Assembly (NCBI GenBank): GCA_938010715.1
Contig: CALLVG010000063.1
Coordinates: 1-41,719, forward strand
Length of the DNA stretch: 41,719 bases
DNA from: an uncultured Saprospiraceae bacterium
Lineage (GTDB): Bacteria; Bacteroidota; Bacteroidia; Chitinophagales; Saprospiraceae
Direction of reading: 5' to 3'
Under the pieces are notes generated by a model that ran no database searches, had not been told where the DNA came from, and worked only from the letters and a program-made list of their open reading frames with translations. This document shows, in pieces, positions 25,258 through 33,256 of the stretch (the stretch's first letter is position 1; each line of letters begins with the position of its first letter). The position numbers and the translations under genes are program-made.

Positions 25258-28140
25258 TTACTTTTTAACAAAAAGGTGGGTAGCTGATTTTTTTTCGTTT
25301 TTAAAATTCATGAAATATATTCCTGACGGGTAATTATGTATTTCAACACTTGATTTTATTCGATCATTTCCATAAACCATAACTATTTTTTTCTCCAATA
25401 CGCTGCCTGCTGCATTATAAATAGTTACGATTAATTCTCCATCCATTCCTTCTAAGTCAAAATTTACAACGCTTTCCACTGGATTTGGGTACAAAGATAT
25501 ATGATATTTTTCTCCAATGTCAAGTGTACTTGAAGATTTGCAACTATCTACTGGTACAATTATTTGATTAGAAAAGACAGGATTCGACGTGGGACACTGA
25601 ACAGAGGAAGTCATAAAACATTGAATCACATCTCCATCTTCCAAATCAGATGCTTCATAAAAAGCAGTAGTAGTTGGTAATAATACATTGTTTTTAGACC
25701 ATTCAAAAGTAGGAGATGTTCCTTCGTGCACCAAAGATGATTCGAATCGCACCAATTCTCCTTCACAAACAATCGTATCTGGTCCTTCAAGTTGAATCAT
25801 TGGACTCAAAAAGGGAACAGAGGTTATATCTACAGTCGCAACTTGCGTATCTTCAATTACACATTTAACTTCTGAGATCGCTCGGCAAGTCACCTCCCCT
25901 ATACCGAAAATTCCGCTTACAATCACACTATCTTCAATCGCTCCATTAATTGGATTTCCATTTAATGACCACATATATTTTGGTGTATTGCCGCCATTTA
26001 CATGAGTTGCTTTTACCATTACTTCCGCACCTTCACAAACTGTGCTTGGTGATGAAAGTGATATGGAAAACTCTACTCGCTCCTCTACATTCAAAGTTAC
26101 AGTCGAACTCTCAATTGTTCCTACAGTGTTAGTCACTGCGCAAGTGTAGTTACCTACATTTTGAAGGCTCACCGAGCTTATTTGATAAACACTTTGAGTT
26201 GCGCCTATTATTGGACTTCCATCTTTTTTCCATTGATAACTCATCGCCTCATTACTTGAGGCAACTATATCAAAAGTTACAATTTCATTTTCACAAGCAT
26301 CTTTAGATTGTGGCTGCTCCGTTATAACAGGTGGCATTGCATTATTCCCTTGAAATTCATACGCACCAAGATCTACACGTCCATTTACTACTCGTGGATT
26401 ACTATCTAAGTCAACCCCTCCTATTGGATTCATCGGATTTCCTTGCTCAATAACAGATGCTCCTTCTTTAAGCCTATAATTACCAGAAAGCGTATCTACA
26501 AAATATAGTTCTTGACTAAAAATCAATCCATCGCCACAATTAATATTTGACGATGAATGATCTGTCAATTCGTCGCAACGATCAAGGTCAAACGAGCAAT
26601 ATTCTACGGTAGGAAAACCATATATAATTCGAAAAACTCTGCCTGTAGGTGCGTAATTATCGTAGAATATACAGTTGGAAATTACTGGATTACTTTGACC
26701 ATTTTCATCATTTGCATTACAATAAATCGCCCCTCCTACTTGTGCTCTATTCCCAACAAAAGTGCTATTGGTAATATTTGGATTACACTGTCCTCGATCC
26801 GAACCAAGATTATAAATCGCTCCAGCAGAAAATCCTCTGTTTTTTACAAAAAGACAATTATTAATATCTGGATTACAATGTCCAGCATTTCCAATATTGT
26901 AAAATACTGCACCAAAAGCAGTAGCTATATTTTGCTTAAATTCACAATTTGAAAAACGGGGTACGCAGGTTCCACTCGAACCGTTATTGAGAATTGCTCC
27001 TCCTGAGTCAGTAGAACGATTATTCTCAAAATTGCACCTTTCAAAACTTGCTTGACAAAACCCATTTGAGGAACCTAAATTATAAATCGCTCCTCCATCT
27101 TTTAACGAATGATTTTCAAAGAAATCGCAATCAAAAAACTTTGGACTGGTCTCCCCACTAAAGCTTCCATCAGAATAAACTGCCCCTCCTTCGTCCGCTT
27201 CATTTCTAATAAATACCGTTTTTTTAAAAATTGGATTGCTATGGCCATTATTTCCAAAATTAAAAACAGCCCCTCCATTCAGGTGAGCATTATTTGATTC
27301 AAAGCGACAGTCTTCGATCAATGGGTTTGAAATACCGCTTGTCCCTCCAGAATTCACCATTGCTCCTCCATGCTCATCGAGCGCCTTATTTCCTTTAAAT
27401 TCACATGATTTAAATACAGGATCGCAAAGCCCTTCAAAAACAGCATTGGCATAAAAGCCACCACCTGAATTTTTAGCTGTATTGTTGATAAATTTTACAT
27501 TTTCGAAAAGCGGAGAGGCATTCCCTTTAAAACTCCCATCTGAGTAAACTGCTCCCCCATACCCAAAAGCGTAGTTGTTAGTAAAAATACAATTACGAAT
27601 TACAGGGTGAGAAATGAATCCTTGAAGCTGACCATTATTATAAAAACCACCTCCACTATTATGTCTATCTCCCAGTGCAGCATTGTCAAAGTCTGCATTT
27701 CCATCTTGAATGGTAAAACCGTCTATTAACGTTTGATTGGATACGCCTTCGGTCAGTAATATTGTGTAGGAATTATTCGCTAACGTATTATCATTATCGA
27801 TATCACCGCTCAAAATTGTTAGATTTTGAGTTGCAACACGTTGATCAGATTGTGTTTCTGTCCCTTTAAAGCCTCCTAATAATTTAACACCATCTTTAAC
27901 AATAAAGGCTGTATTTCTTTGTGGTTCTCCACAGTTAGAGCAAAAAGTAGGTTTATAAATTCCTTCTGCTACCCATATTTCTACACCAAAGTAAGACGCT
28001 TGAAGGGCAACTTGCAGATCACCTGTCGCTTGCTGCCAAGAACTACCATCACCATTCCCATTTTGTTTAACAAAAATCGTTTGGCAAAAAAGTGTAGAAA
28101 TAGAAAAAAGAGCAATTATTAAAGTTGAAAAATATTTCAT
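25258..28140 (-). CDS. Secreted beta-helix and Ig-domain protein with type A T9SS sorting domain
   Basis: A 960-residue secreted protein. Signal peptide MKYFSTLIIALFSISTLFC; then a parallel beta-helix at about residues 25-570 made of ~10 Pmp-like turns with NNxAxxxGGAxYN patterns and Cys ladders (CxFxxN); then Ig-like domains (about 595-870: QPQSKDACENEIVTFDI, SYQWKKDGSPI, VGNYTCAVTNTVGT, with two more after it); and a C-terminal type A sorting domain (SLYPNPVESVVNFD, IYNAAGSVL, YPSGIYFM, LFVKK). The ATG at 28140 is preferred to a TTG seven codons upstream because it begins the signal peptide. Such proteins are exported by T9SS and attached to the surface; many beta-helix members act on or bind polysaccharide, but no catalytic residues can be named here. 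Confidence 0.92.
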   Translation of the reverse strand: MKYFSTLIIALFSISTLFCQTIFVKQNGNGDGSSWQQATGDLQVALQASYFGVEIWVAEGIYKPTFCSNCGEPQRNTAFIVKDGVKLLGGFKGTETQSDQRVATQNLTILSGDIDNDNTLANNSYTILLTEGVSNQTLIDGFTIQDGNADFDNAALGDRHNSGGGFYNNGQLQGFISHPVIRNCIFTNNYAFGYGGAVYSDGSFKGNASPLFENVKFINNTAKNSGGGFYANAVFEGLCDPVFKSCEFKGNKALDEHGGAMVNSGGTSGISNPLIEDCRFESNNAHLNGGAVFNFGNNGHSNPIFKKTVFIRNEADEGGAVYSDGSFSGETSPKFFDCDFFENHSLKDGGAIYNLGSSNGFCQASFERCNFENNRSTDSGGAILNNGSSGTCVPRFSNCEFKQNIATAFGAVFYNIGNAGHCNPDINNCLFVKNRGFSAGAIYNLGSDRGQCNPNITNSTFVGNRAQVGGAIYCNANDENGQSNPVISNCIFYDNYAPTGRVFRIIYGFPTVEYCSFDLDRCDELTDHSSSNINCGDGLIFSQELYFVDTLSGNYRLKEGASVIEQGNPMNPIGGVDLDSNPRVVNGRVDLGAYEFQGNNAMPPVITEQPQSKDACENEIVTFDIVASSNEAMSYQWKKDGSPIIGATQSVYQISSVSLQNVGNYTCAVTNTVGTIESSTVTLNVEERVEFSISLSSPSTVCEGAEVMVKATHVNGGNTPKYMWSLNGNPINGAIEDSVIVSGIFGIGEVTCRAISEVKCVIEDTQVATVDITSVPFLSPMIQLEGPDTIVCEGELVRFESSLVHEGTSPTFEWSKNNVLLPTTTAFYEASDLEDGDVIQCFMTSSVQCPTSNPVFSNQIIVPVDSCKSSSTLDIGEKYHISLYPNPVESVVNFDLEGMDGELIVTIYNAAGSVLEKKIVMVYGNDRIKSSVEIHNYPSGIYFMNFKNEKKSATHLFVKK

Positions 28141-28333
28141 TAAAGATAAAAATATGTTCAAAAAAAGGGCTTAAATCTCAACTTACTGAAAAAAATCAGG
28201 GCAGGTTTTAGTAAAAAGAAGAGATTTTTATAAATCAAAGGGACTACGAAGATAAGCCTTTTTTAATTCTATTTTGACGCAAATGATATAAATTACTGTC
28301 TTTCAGGGATATATACAGGTTGTTAAAACAGAA

Positions 28334-28365
28334 AAAGGGCGCAAGAATAGATTCTTACGCCCTTT
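28334..28365 (-). terminator. Second minus-strand terminator
   Basis: AAAGGGCG (28334-28341) pairs with CGCCCTTT (28358-28365), and AAGAAT (28343-28348) with ATTCTT (28351-28356). On the minus strand the stem is followed by a short T run. There is no protein gene on that strand directly upstream, which supports a non-coding transcript ending here or at 28401. Confidence 0.8.
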
Positions 28366-28393
28366 AAATTATATTTAAGGATCTGATTTTTTT

Positions 28394-28570
28394 AAAAAAA
28401 GTGAGTATAAGACCAGCTCTACCCCCCAAATGAACTGGTCTCACTCACTGTCTCCGGTCACTTCTGACCTTCGACTTCTTTCATAAATATGCTTTCTAAG
28501 TTGGGGAAGCATACTTAAAGGATCTTTCGATCAAGTTTCTTTTAAGAACATCTAACTGTTCTTATTAACG
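28394..28570 (-). ncRNA. Putative structured small RNA of unknown family
   Basis: Read on the minus strand, about 165 bases contain a series of compact stems: AAGAACA/TGTTCTT (28544-28563), GATC closed by a GAAA tetraloop (28521-28532), TATGCTT/AAGCATA (28488-28513), GGTCA closed by GAAG (28456-28469), and a terminal hairpin (28401-28448) followed by T7. The terminal hairpin combines AGACCAG/CTGGTCT with an outer GTGAGT/ACTCAC helix. A terminator with no gene before it, plus tandem secondary structure, indicates an RNA gene. A 23-codon frame (starting MLPQLRKHIYERS) lies inside it, so a leader or small-protein message is an alternative. The 5' end is uncertain, and the RNA could start well upstream. 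Confidence 0.5.
28401..28448 (-). terminator. Strong minus-strand rho-independent terminator
   Basis: GTGAGT and AGACCAG (28401-28416) pair with CTGGTCT and ACTCAC (28435-28448), interrupted by a small bulge. On the minus strand the hairpin is followed directly by seven T (28400-28394). Confidence 0.85.
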
Positions 28571-28909
28571 GTTGGTGGGTATTAAGGGAATATAAATGAA
28601 TAAAGAAGGGAAAATAACACCTGGAGGAGAGGATGAATAGTGAAGCACTTCTTTTCTTTATATACTTTATTAATGTCGAAAACTGTGCCAATTGAATCTT
28701 ATAATAAAAACTATTATGTGAAGAATTCTTTTGGCTTAAAACGAGATAATCTTTATCGTCTCATTCAAATACAGAACAAAAATACAGGGATCATACACTT
28801 ATATTTTCCCAAAAATCATTTTTTTGTGACATTGAATACAACGCACAATCTATCCTAATTTTAATATGATACTTGATATTAAATAATAAATGCTTTTTTA
28901 AAACCGTGA

Positions 28910-28954
28910 TTGTCAGTCATTTTGTCAGCAATAATCCACTGGCATGTCCTTTGA
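28910..28954 (+). promoter_or_regulatory. Sigma-54-like promoter with paired TTGTCAG boxes upstream of htpG
   Basis: TGGCATGTCCTTTGA at 28940-28954 resembles the -24/-12 consensus TGGCAC-N5-TTGC: the GG is present, and the downstream half is TTTGA with GA in place of GC. Directly upstream, TTGTCAG occurs twice (28910-28916 and 28922-28928), 12 bp apart, roughly one helical turn. The htpG ATG follows 36 bases after the -12-like box. No TAnnTTTG box is seen in this leader. Confidence 0.45.
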
Positions 28955-28990
28955 AAATAACGGGAGAATGTATTTATTAACAAAACCTAT

Positions 28991-30862
28991 ATGAATATGC
29001 AAAAGGGAAACATTTCAGTACAAACGGAAAATATCTTTCCCATTATTAAGAAATTTCTGTACGCAGACCAGGAAATATTCTTAAGAGAACTTATCGCCAA
29101 TGCAATTGACGCTACTTCTAAATTGAAATTATTATCAAATAGCGGTGAATTAAAAAAAGATACTGGCGATCTTACTTTAGAAATCATTCTTGATGAGGAG
29201 GCAAAAACCCTAACGATAAGAGATAAAGGAATCGGGATGAATGAAGAGGAGGTGCAAAAGTACCTCAATCAAATTGCTTTTTCGAGTGCCAGCGAGTGGC
29301 TTGAAAAATATAAAGACGATGCAAGTATCATCGGTCATTTTGGTTTAGGATTCTATTCTGCCTTTATGGTTGCCGATAAGGTGGAAGTAAACACCAAATC
29401 ATGGAAACCAAAATCTCAGCCTGTTCAATGGGTGTGTACTGGTTCTCCTGAGTATGAAATCAACGAAATCAAGAAAAAAAGTAGAGGTACAGACATCGTT
29501 CTTCATATTGGGGAGGAAGGAAAAGAGTTTTTGAGCAAACATAGACTTGAGGAGCTTTTGATGAAGTACTGCCGATTCTTACCTATTCCTATCAAATTTG
29601 GAACGAGAACGGAGACAGAGGAAGTTGGCGAGGGTGATAAAAAAGAAACCATCAAAAAGGAAGTTGATAATATCGTCAACAATCCAACACCAGCATGGAA
29701 GAAGAATCCAACCGAATTATCAGAGGAAGATTATAATGCTTTTTACAAAGAGTTGTATCCTTATAGTTCAGATCCTTTGTTTCATATTCATTTGAATATT
29801 GATTTTCCTTTTAACCTGACGGGTATTTTGTATTTCCCTCAACTGAATAATTCATTCGAGGTTCAGAAAAACAAAATTCAATTGTACTCCAACCAAGTTT
29901 GGGTGACGGATGATGTAAAAGAAATCGTTCCAGAATGGCTGACATTATTGCATGGAATCATTGATTCGCCTGACATTCCTTTAAATGTCTCCAGAAGTTC
30001 TTTGCAAAGTGACAGCAACGTGCGCAAGATCACTGGCTACATTACTAAGAAAGTAGCAGATAAGCTACACGACCTTTTCAAAAAAGATAGAAAAGAGTAT
30101 GAATCGAAGTGGAGAAGTTTGGGCGTGTTCGTGAAGTACGGATTTATGTCTGATGAGAAATTCGCAGAAAAATCGAATAAGTTCTTATTACTTGAAAATG
30201 TAGAGAATGAATTCTTCTTACTCGACGACTACGTTGAAAAGGTAAAAGGAACGCAAAAGAACAAATTTGACAAGGTCGTCATTCTGTACACCAATAATAA
30301 GGATGCGCAAGACCTATATATTACAACCGCAAAAGAAGAAGGCTACGATGTCGTTTTGCTTGACAATGTAATTGACAATCATTTTATTCAGCAGTTAGAG
30401 TATAAACGTCAAGACATTACTTTCAAAAGAATTGATGCTGATACAGTTGACAACTTGATCGAAACAGATGAGAAGAAAGAGTCAGTTCTGAGTGAGAAAG
30501 AATCTGAAACGGTGAAAGACCTTTTCGGAACATTGACTAAAGAGAAAGGAAATGTAACAATCGAGATCAAACCACTTTCGCCGACGGCGCCACCGGTGCA
30601 AATCACCAAACCAGAATTTATGCGTCGCATGAAGGAGATGCAATCCATGAATGGGATGAATCTCGGTGATATGCCTGACAGCTACAACTTGATCGTTAAC
30701 GGCAATCATCCGCTTGTCGCGAAAAAGCTACTAAGTGCAAAAGGTGAGAAGCAATCTGAGTTGGCGGAATATTTCTACAACTTAGCTTTGTTGAATCAAG
30801 GCATGTTGCAAGGAAAGGGCTTGACTGAGTTTATCAACAAGTCTTTGGACTTGATTAAATAA
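28991..30862 (+). CDS. htpG: Molecular chaperone HtpG (Hsp90)
   Basis: A cytosolic ATP-dependent chaperone that acts as a homodimer on late folding intermediates. The GHKL ATPase domain shows RELIANAIDAT (the Mg-coordinating Asn/Asp helix), DKGIGM and GHFGLGFYSAFMVADKV within the first ~125 residues; the middle domain holds the catalytic-loop arginine region (LNVSRSSLQ); the C-terminal dimerisation domain is complete. It is 623 residues long, nearly the same as the E. coli protein. The gene stands alone, with its own upstream control region and a terminator directly after it, as expected for a heat-shock gene. Confidence 0.97.
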   Translation: MNMQKGNISVQTENIFPIIKKFLYADQEIFLRELIANAIDATSKLKLLSNSGELKKDTGDLTLEIILDEEAKTLTIRDKGIGMNEEEVQKYLNQIAFSSASEWLEKYKDDASIIGHFGLGFYSAFMVADKVEVNTKSWKPKSQPVQWVCTGSPEYEINEIKKKSRGTDIVLHIGEEGKEFLSKHRLEELLMKYCRFLPIPIKFGTRTETEEVGEGDKKETIKKEVDNIVNNPTPAWKKNPTELSEEDYNAFYKELYPYSSDPLFHIHLNIDFPFNLTGILYFPQLNNSFEVQKNKIQLYSNQVWVTDDVKEIVPEWLTLLHGIIDSPDIPLNVSRSSLQSDSNVRKITGYITKKVADKLHDLFKKDRKEYESKWRSLGVFVKYGFMSDEKFAEKSNKFLLLENVENEFFLLDDYVEKVKGTQKNKFDKVVILYTNNKDAQDLYITTAKEEGYDVVLLDNVIDNHFIQQLEYKRQDITFKRIDADTVDNLIETDEKKESVLSEKESETVKDLFGTLTKEKGNVTIEIKPLSPTAPPVQITKPEFMRRMKEMQSMNGMNLGDMPDSYNLIVNGNHPLVAKKLLSAKGEKQSELAEYFYNLALLNQGMLQGKGLTEFINKSLDLIK

Positions 30863-30882
30863 AAGACTCTCCAAGAAAAGCG

Positions 30883-30917
30883 AAAGGGGTGCACTTGAAA
30901 AAGTACACCCCTTTTTT
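30883..30917 (+). terminator. htpG terminator
   Basis: AAAGGGGTG and ACTT (30883-30896) pair with AAGT and CACCCCTTT (30901-30914) around a GAAA loop with one mismatch, followed by a T run. It lies 20 bases after the htpG stop. Confidence 0.92.
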
Positions 30918-30939
30918 ATTCCCACAGGTTTTATATTGT

Positions 30940-31095
30940 AGTGATTTAAACTTTTAGAATAGAGGCGAAAATGATATAAAATTGGTTCTGATGAAGCCAA
31001 AAATTCAATGCATAGCCGCGCTACGGATTTAATTTTTGGCGAAATCAGGTTCAATTTTAGATTATTTGCAGCTTATTTGAAAAGTTTAAATCACT
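30940..31095. repeat. 156-bp long imperfect palindrome, MITE-like or REP-like
   Basis: The outer arms AGTGATTTAAACTTTT (30940-30955) and AAAAGTTTAAATCACT (31080-31095) are perfect 16-bp complements. Inside, AAAATTG..TTCTGAT..GCCAAAAATT pairs with AATTTTTGGC..ATCAG..TTCAATTTT, and the centre carries GCATAGC/GCTACG. The element fits exactly between the htpG terminator and the stop codon of the CBS gene. No transposase is present and no target duplication is evident. Confidence 0.65.
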
Positions 31096-31098
31096 TCA

Positions 31099-31542
31099 CT
31101 ATGCGTGAACCAAATCCGTTAAGCGATAAGCTTTTTCGAGTTCATCGTTCGGATATGATTTATCGAATACAAATCTCATTACATCGTGCGTTGTTACAAT
31201 TCCTTGTAATTTCCTGTCTTCATCTACAATTGGCAGACCATGAAATAAGTGTCTCAAAAAGATTCGAGCGGCAGCTCCTATTTTTTCTTCGGGTTGAAGT
31301 GTGACAATCTTTCGAGTCATTACGTTTTCAATCAACATATTGTCGTATTCCTCAAATTTTAAATTCAACTTCATCAAATCGTAAGAAGTGACTATTCCTT
31401 CTATCGTACCATCCTCATTCACTACAGGAATATGGTGATAATGCTTTTCGAAAATAAGATTCTTTGCTTTGGAAAGTTTGTCGGTAGGAGAGAGCGTGAC
31501 TACATTCCTTGTCATAATTGTAGAAAGGGCTTCATTCATCAT
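31099..31542 (-). CDS. Tandem CBS-domain protein
   Basis: A 147-residue cytosolic protein made of two CBS domains (about residues 5-60 and 70-130). Each starts with the usual pattern, MTRNVVTLSPTDKLSKA and MTRKIVTLQPEEKIGAA, and ends with GIVTSYDLM and GIVTTHDVM. The pair forms a Bateman module that binds adenine nucleotides and senses energy state or regulates partner proteins. No fused catalytic domain is present, so the partner is unknown. It lies 134 bp downstream of the response regulator on the same strand and may share its transcript. Its stop codon abuts the palindrome at 30940-31095. Confidence 0.9.
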   Translation of the reverse strand: MMNEALSTIMTRNVVTLSPTDKLSKAKNLIFEKHYHHIPVVNEDGTIEGIVTSYDLMKLNLKFEEYDNMLIENVMTRKIVTLQPEEKIGAAARIFLRHLFHGLPIVDEDRKLQGIVTTHDVMRFVFDKSYPNDELEKAYRLTDLVHA

Positions 31543-31675
31543 AATTGAGAAATTTTAAGGTGAAATAATCAGAGTACTTCAAATTTATTTTATTTATTCT
31601 GATTTTCAAATAAAATTCCAATTTAATTTTAAAAAACGACCATTAATCCAATTTAAATTCTTTTAAAGTTAATTC

Positions 31676-32356
31676 TCAAGAAATAAAACGATACCCAACA
31701 CCCCTTACAGAATGAAAATATTTTGGATTACGCTGATCTACCTCAAAATTTTTCCGAAAGGATAAAATAAAATTATCAATCGTACGAGTGGAAGGGAAAA
31801 CATCGTAGCCCCAAACAGACTGCAGGATCTGCTGTCGAGAGACTACCTCGTTTTTTCTATCAATCAATAATTTAAGAAGCATCGCCTCTCTCTTGGTTAG
31901 TGTAAATTTTCCATTGACACCTTCTGCTTCAAAGGTTAGAAAATTCACTTTGTTTGTTCCGAACTCATATACTTCTGGAGAATTTTCTGGGGAATCACTT
32001 GTCCGTTTTATCAGATTGTTGACGCGTAATAAAAATTCTTCCAATACAAATGGTTTGGGCAAATAATCATCTGCTCCTTTTTTCAAGCCTTCAATTCTGT
32101 CTTGCGCTTCTCCCCTTGCCGTTAACATTAGAATTGGGACTTTGGTATTAGTCAAGCGAATTTGCTCGCATACCTGCAAACCATCCAATTCTGGCAACAT
32201 AATATCCAAGACTATCAAATCGAAATGTTCAGATTGAAAACGGCTCATCGCTTTCTTTCCATCTTCGGCAATGACCACTTCATAGCCATCCAGTTCAAGG
32301 TTCAATTGGATTCCTTTTCTGATGTTTTCTTCGTCTTCGACCAATAAAATTCTCAT
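31676..32356 (-). CDS. OmpR/PhoB-family response regulator, orphan
   Basis: A 226-residue two-domain regulator. The receiver domain (1-118) has the acidic pair E7/D8, the phospho-acceptor D51 in LIVLDIMLP, T79 in MLTA and K101 in LPKPF. The C-terminal winged helix (about 130-226) has the TLTKREAMLLKLL start and the GVGYRF hairpin of OmpR-type DNA-binding domains. No histidine kinase is encoded nearby, so the signal is unknown. Its promoter region and first codons are duplicated at 33257-33370, with the MNT/HEPN pair lying between the copies. It may drive its own expression, since TAGAAGTT and AACTTCTA occur as an inverted pair in the leader. Confidence 0.95.
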   Translation of the reverse strand: MRILLVEDEENIRKGIQLNLELDGYEVVIAEDGKKAMSRFQSEHFDLIVLDIMLPELDGLQVCEQIRLTNTKVPILMLTARGEAQDRIEGLKKGADDYLPKPFVLEEFLLRVNNLIKRTSDSPENSPEVYEFGTNKVNFLTFEAEGVNGKFTLTKREAMLLKLLIDRKNEVVSRQQILQSVWGYDVFPSTRTIDNFILSFRKNFEVDQRNPKYFHSVRGVGYRFIS

Positions 32357-32445
32357 GGCTGATTCTATTTTTCTGGCAAAATAATAGAAGTTGAAGGAAG
32401 TTTCTGCTTTAGGTGAAAATTTTACAAAACTTCTACAATAGAAAA
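32354..32445. repeat. Direct repeat, copy 1 (regulator promoter)
   Basis: 92 bases, from the regulator's start codon back through its leader, are repeated at 33279-33370 with four mismatches. Copy 1 is the functional upstream region of the response regulator, and its far end abuts the HEPN stop codon. Similarity continues faintly to about 32457. Confidence 0.9.
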
Positions 32446-32450
32446 AGCTA

Positions 32451-32843
32451 TTATCCTATAATCTCTTTTCGAACTTCAAATATCAACTCTTTGGTGGGAG
32501 CCAAAATAGATTTTAAATCTTCTTCTTTAAAATCAAAGAAATCGCCATAATCACCTTTCTGTCTGGAGTCAAATAAATCGGAAAAGACTTTTCCGAGTTC
32601 AAGTTTAATTTTTCCGGACTTAATGTAATGAAGGAAGAATTGTGTTTTTACTCCTGAATGTGTTTTGGTAACAATTTCTTGTTGTACTAAAAGTGCACTT
32701 ATTGCATAATAAGCGGCATAGTATAATCGATTTATAGCGGAATTCCATTTTTCGTTTTCAATTAAAATCTCAGCAGCTTCAAGCGTTTCTATTGACATCT
32801 GAATTCGGTAATTCACGTAATTTTTTCTTTCCGATGGTTTCAT
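32451..32843 (-). CDS. HEPN-domain protein, putative toxin of an MNT/HEPN pair
   Basis: A 130-residue all-helical HEPN-domain protein, with the core NRLYYAAYYAISALL at residues 38-52, a SRQKGDYGDF stretch at 93-102 and a C-terminal helix. It resembles the PF05168-type HEPN partners of minimal nucleotidyltransferases. The RX4-6H ribonuclease motif seen in many HEPN toxins is not present: no arginine lies 4-6 residues before H62 or H72. It may therefore be a non-nuclease or substrate-binding member. Its ATG overlaps the stop of the upstream MNT gene (ATGA), so translation is coupled. Toxin function is inferred from pairing only. Confidence 0.8.
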   Translation of the reverse strand: MKPSERKNYVNYRIQMSIETLEAAEILIENEKWNSAINRLYYAAYYAISALLVQQEIVTKTHSGVKTQFFLHYIKSGKIKLELGKVFSDLFDSRQKGDYGDFFDFKEEDLKSILAPTKELIFEVRKEIIG

Positions 32844-33157
32844 AGCCGCACTCCTTCTTGATTTATGTTATGAAAGAGAGAAGTAAAACGAAAATCGCCA
32901 TCCCAGTCTTTCTTAGATTTCACTATTGTAGAAATAGCCTGCCCATACTCCAGTTCCAAATCAAATAGCTTGTGTCTAAATCGTTGCTCTTCTTTAAAGT
33001 CAACGTTTTTTGGTACAAGAATCAGCAAATCCCAATCAGACTCTTCATGGACATCACCTCTTGCACGCGAGCCATACAAGACTATTTCAGCCAACGGTTC
33101 TAACTCCTGAACCACTTGTTTTATCTTCGCCAATATTTCTTTTTCTAAAATACTCAT
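32840..33157 (-). CDS. Minimal nucleotidyltransferase (MNT), putative antitoxin
   Basis: A 105-residue Pol-beta-fold nucleotidyltransferase. The active-site motif is GSRARGDVHEESDWD: G29-S30 and the carboxylates D41 and D43. The third acidic position, on the following strand, is not evident (AISTIVKSK). In MntA/HepT-type systems the MNT neutralises its HEPN partner, in some cases by adding AMP to it. It precedes and overlaps the HEPN gene by four bases. Its promoter has a palindrome over the -33 region, suggesting autoregulation. Confidence 0.85.
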   Translation of the reverse strand: MSILEKEILAKIKQVVQELEPLAEIVLYGSRARGDVHEESDWDLLILVPKNVDFKEEQRFRHKLFDLELEYGQAISTIVKSKKDWDGDFRFTSLFHNINQEGVRL

Positions 33158-33162
33158 ACTAT

Positions 33163-33198
33163 CAAAGCTAACACTTTTGTTGCTTTTAAAGCAACAAA
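33163..33198 (-). promoter_or_regulatory. MNT/HEPN promoter with palindromic operator candidate
   Basis: On the minus strand TAGCTTTG (33170-33163) matches the TAnnTTTG -7 box, six bases before the MNT start codon, with TTG 21 bp upstream. The -33 region lies inside a near-perfect palindrome: TTTGTTGCTTT (33176-33186) and AAAGCAACAAA (33188-33198), centred on one T. The layout fits repression by the encoded complex. Confidence 0.55.
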
Positions 33199-33256
33199 TT
33201 AATCATTTGATTCTTTTCATTCGAGATTGCGCGCTGTACTTTTCTGATATTTTCTT

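Larger units (their letters stand above)
28141..28990. other. 850-bp intergenic region with tandem minus-strand terminators and htpG regulatory DNA
   Basis: Between the divergent beta-helix protein gene and htpG. It contains a hairpin-rich probable minus-strand RNA (28394-28570), two consecutive minus-strand terminators (28401-28448 and 28334-28365), and the htpG promoter elements (28910-28954). A 72-codon plus-strand frame at 28640-28858 has no recognisable features and is not annotated. Confidence 0.6.

Noticed and set aside
26557-27300. Plus-strand frames rich in Ile, Asn and Ser with repeated TMSSIS/TLSSIR-like units
   Set aside because: Antisense of the beta-helix repeat region; the regularity reflects the GGAxYN turns on the minus strand.
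28640-28858. A 72-codon plus-strand frame before htpG
   Set aside because: No recognisable domain or promoter, and a tail of low-complexity AT-rich codons. It lies opposite the likely upstream part of the minus-strand RNA.
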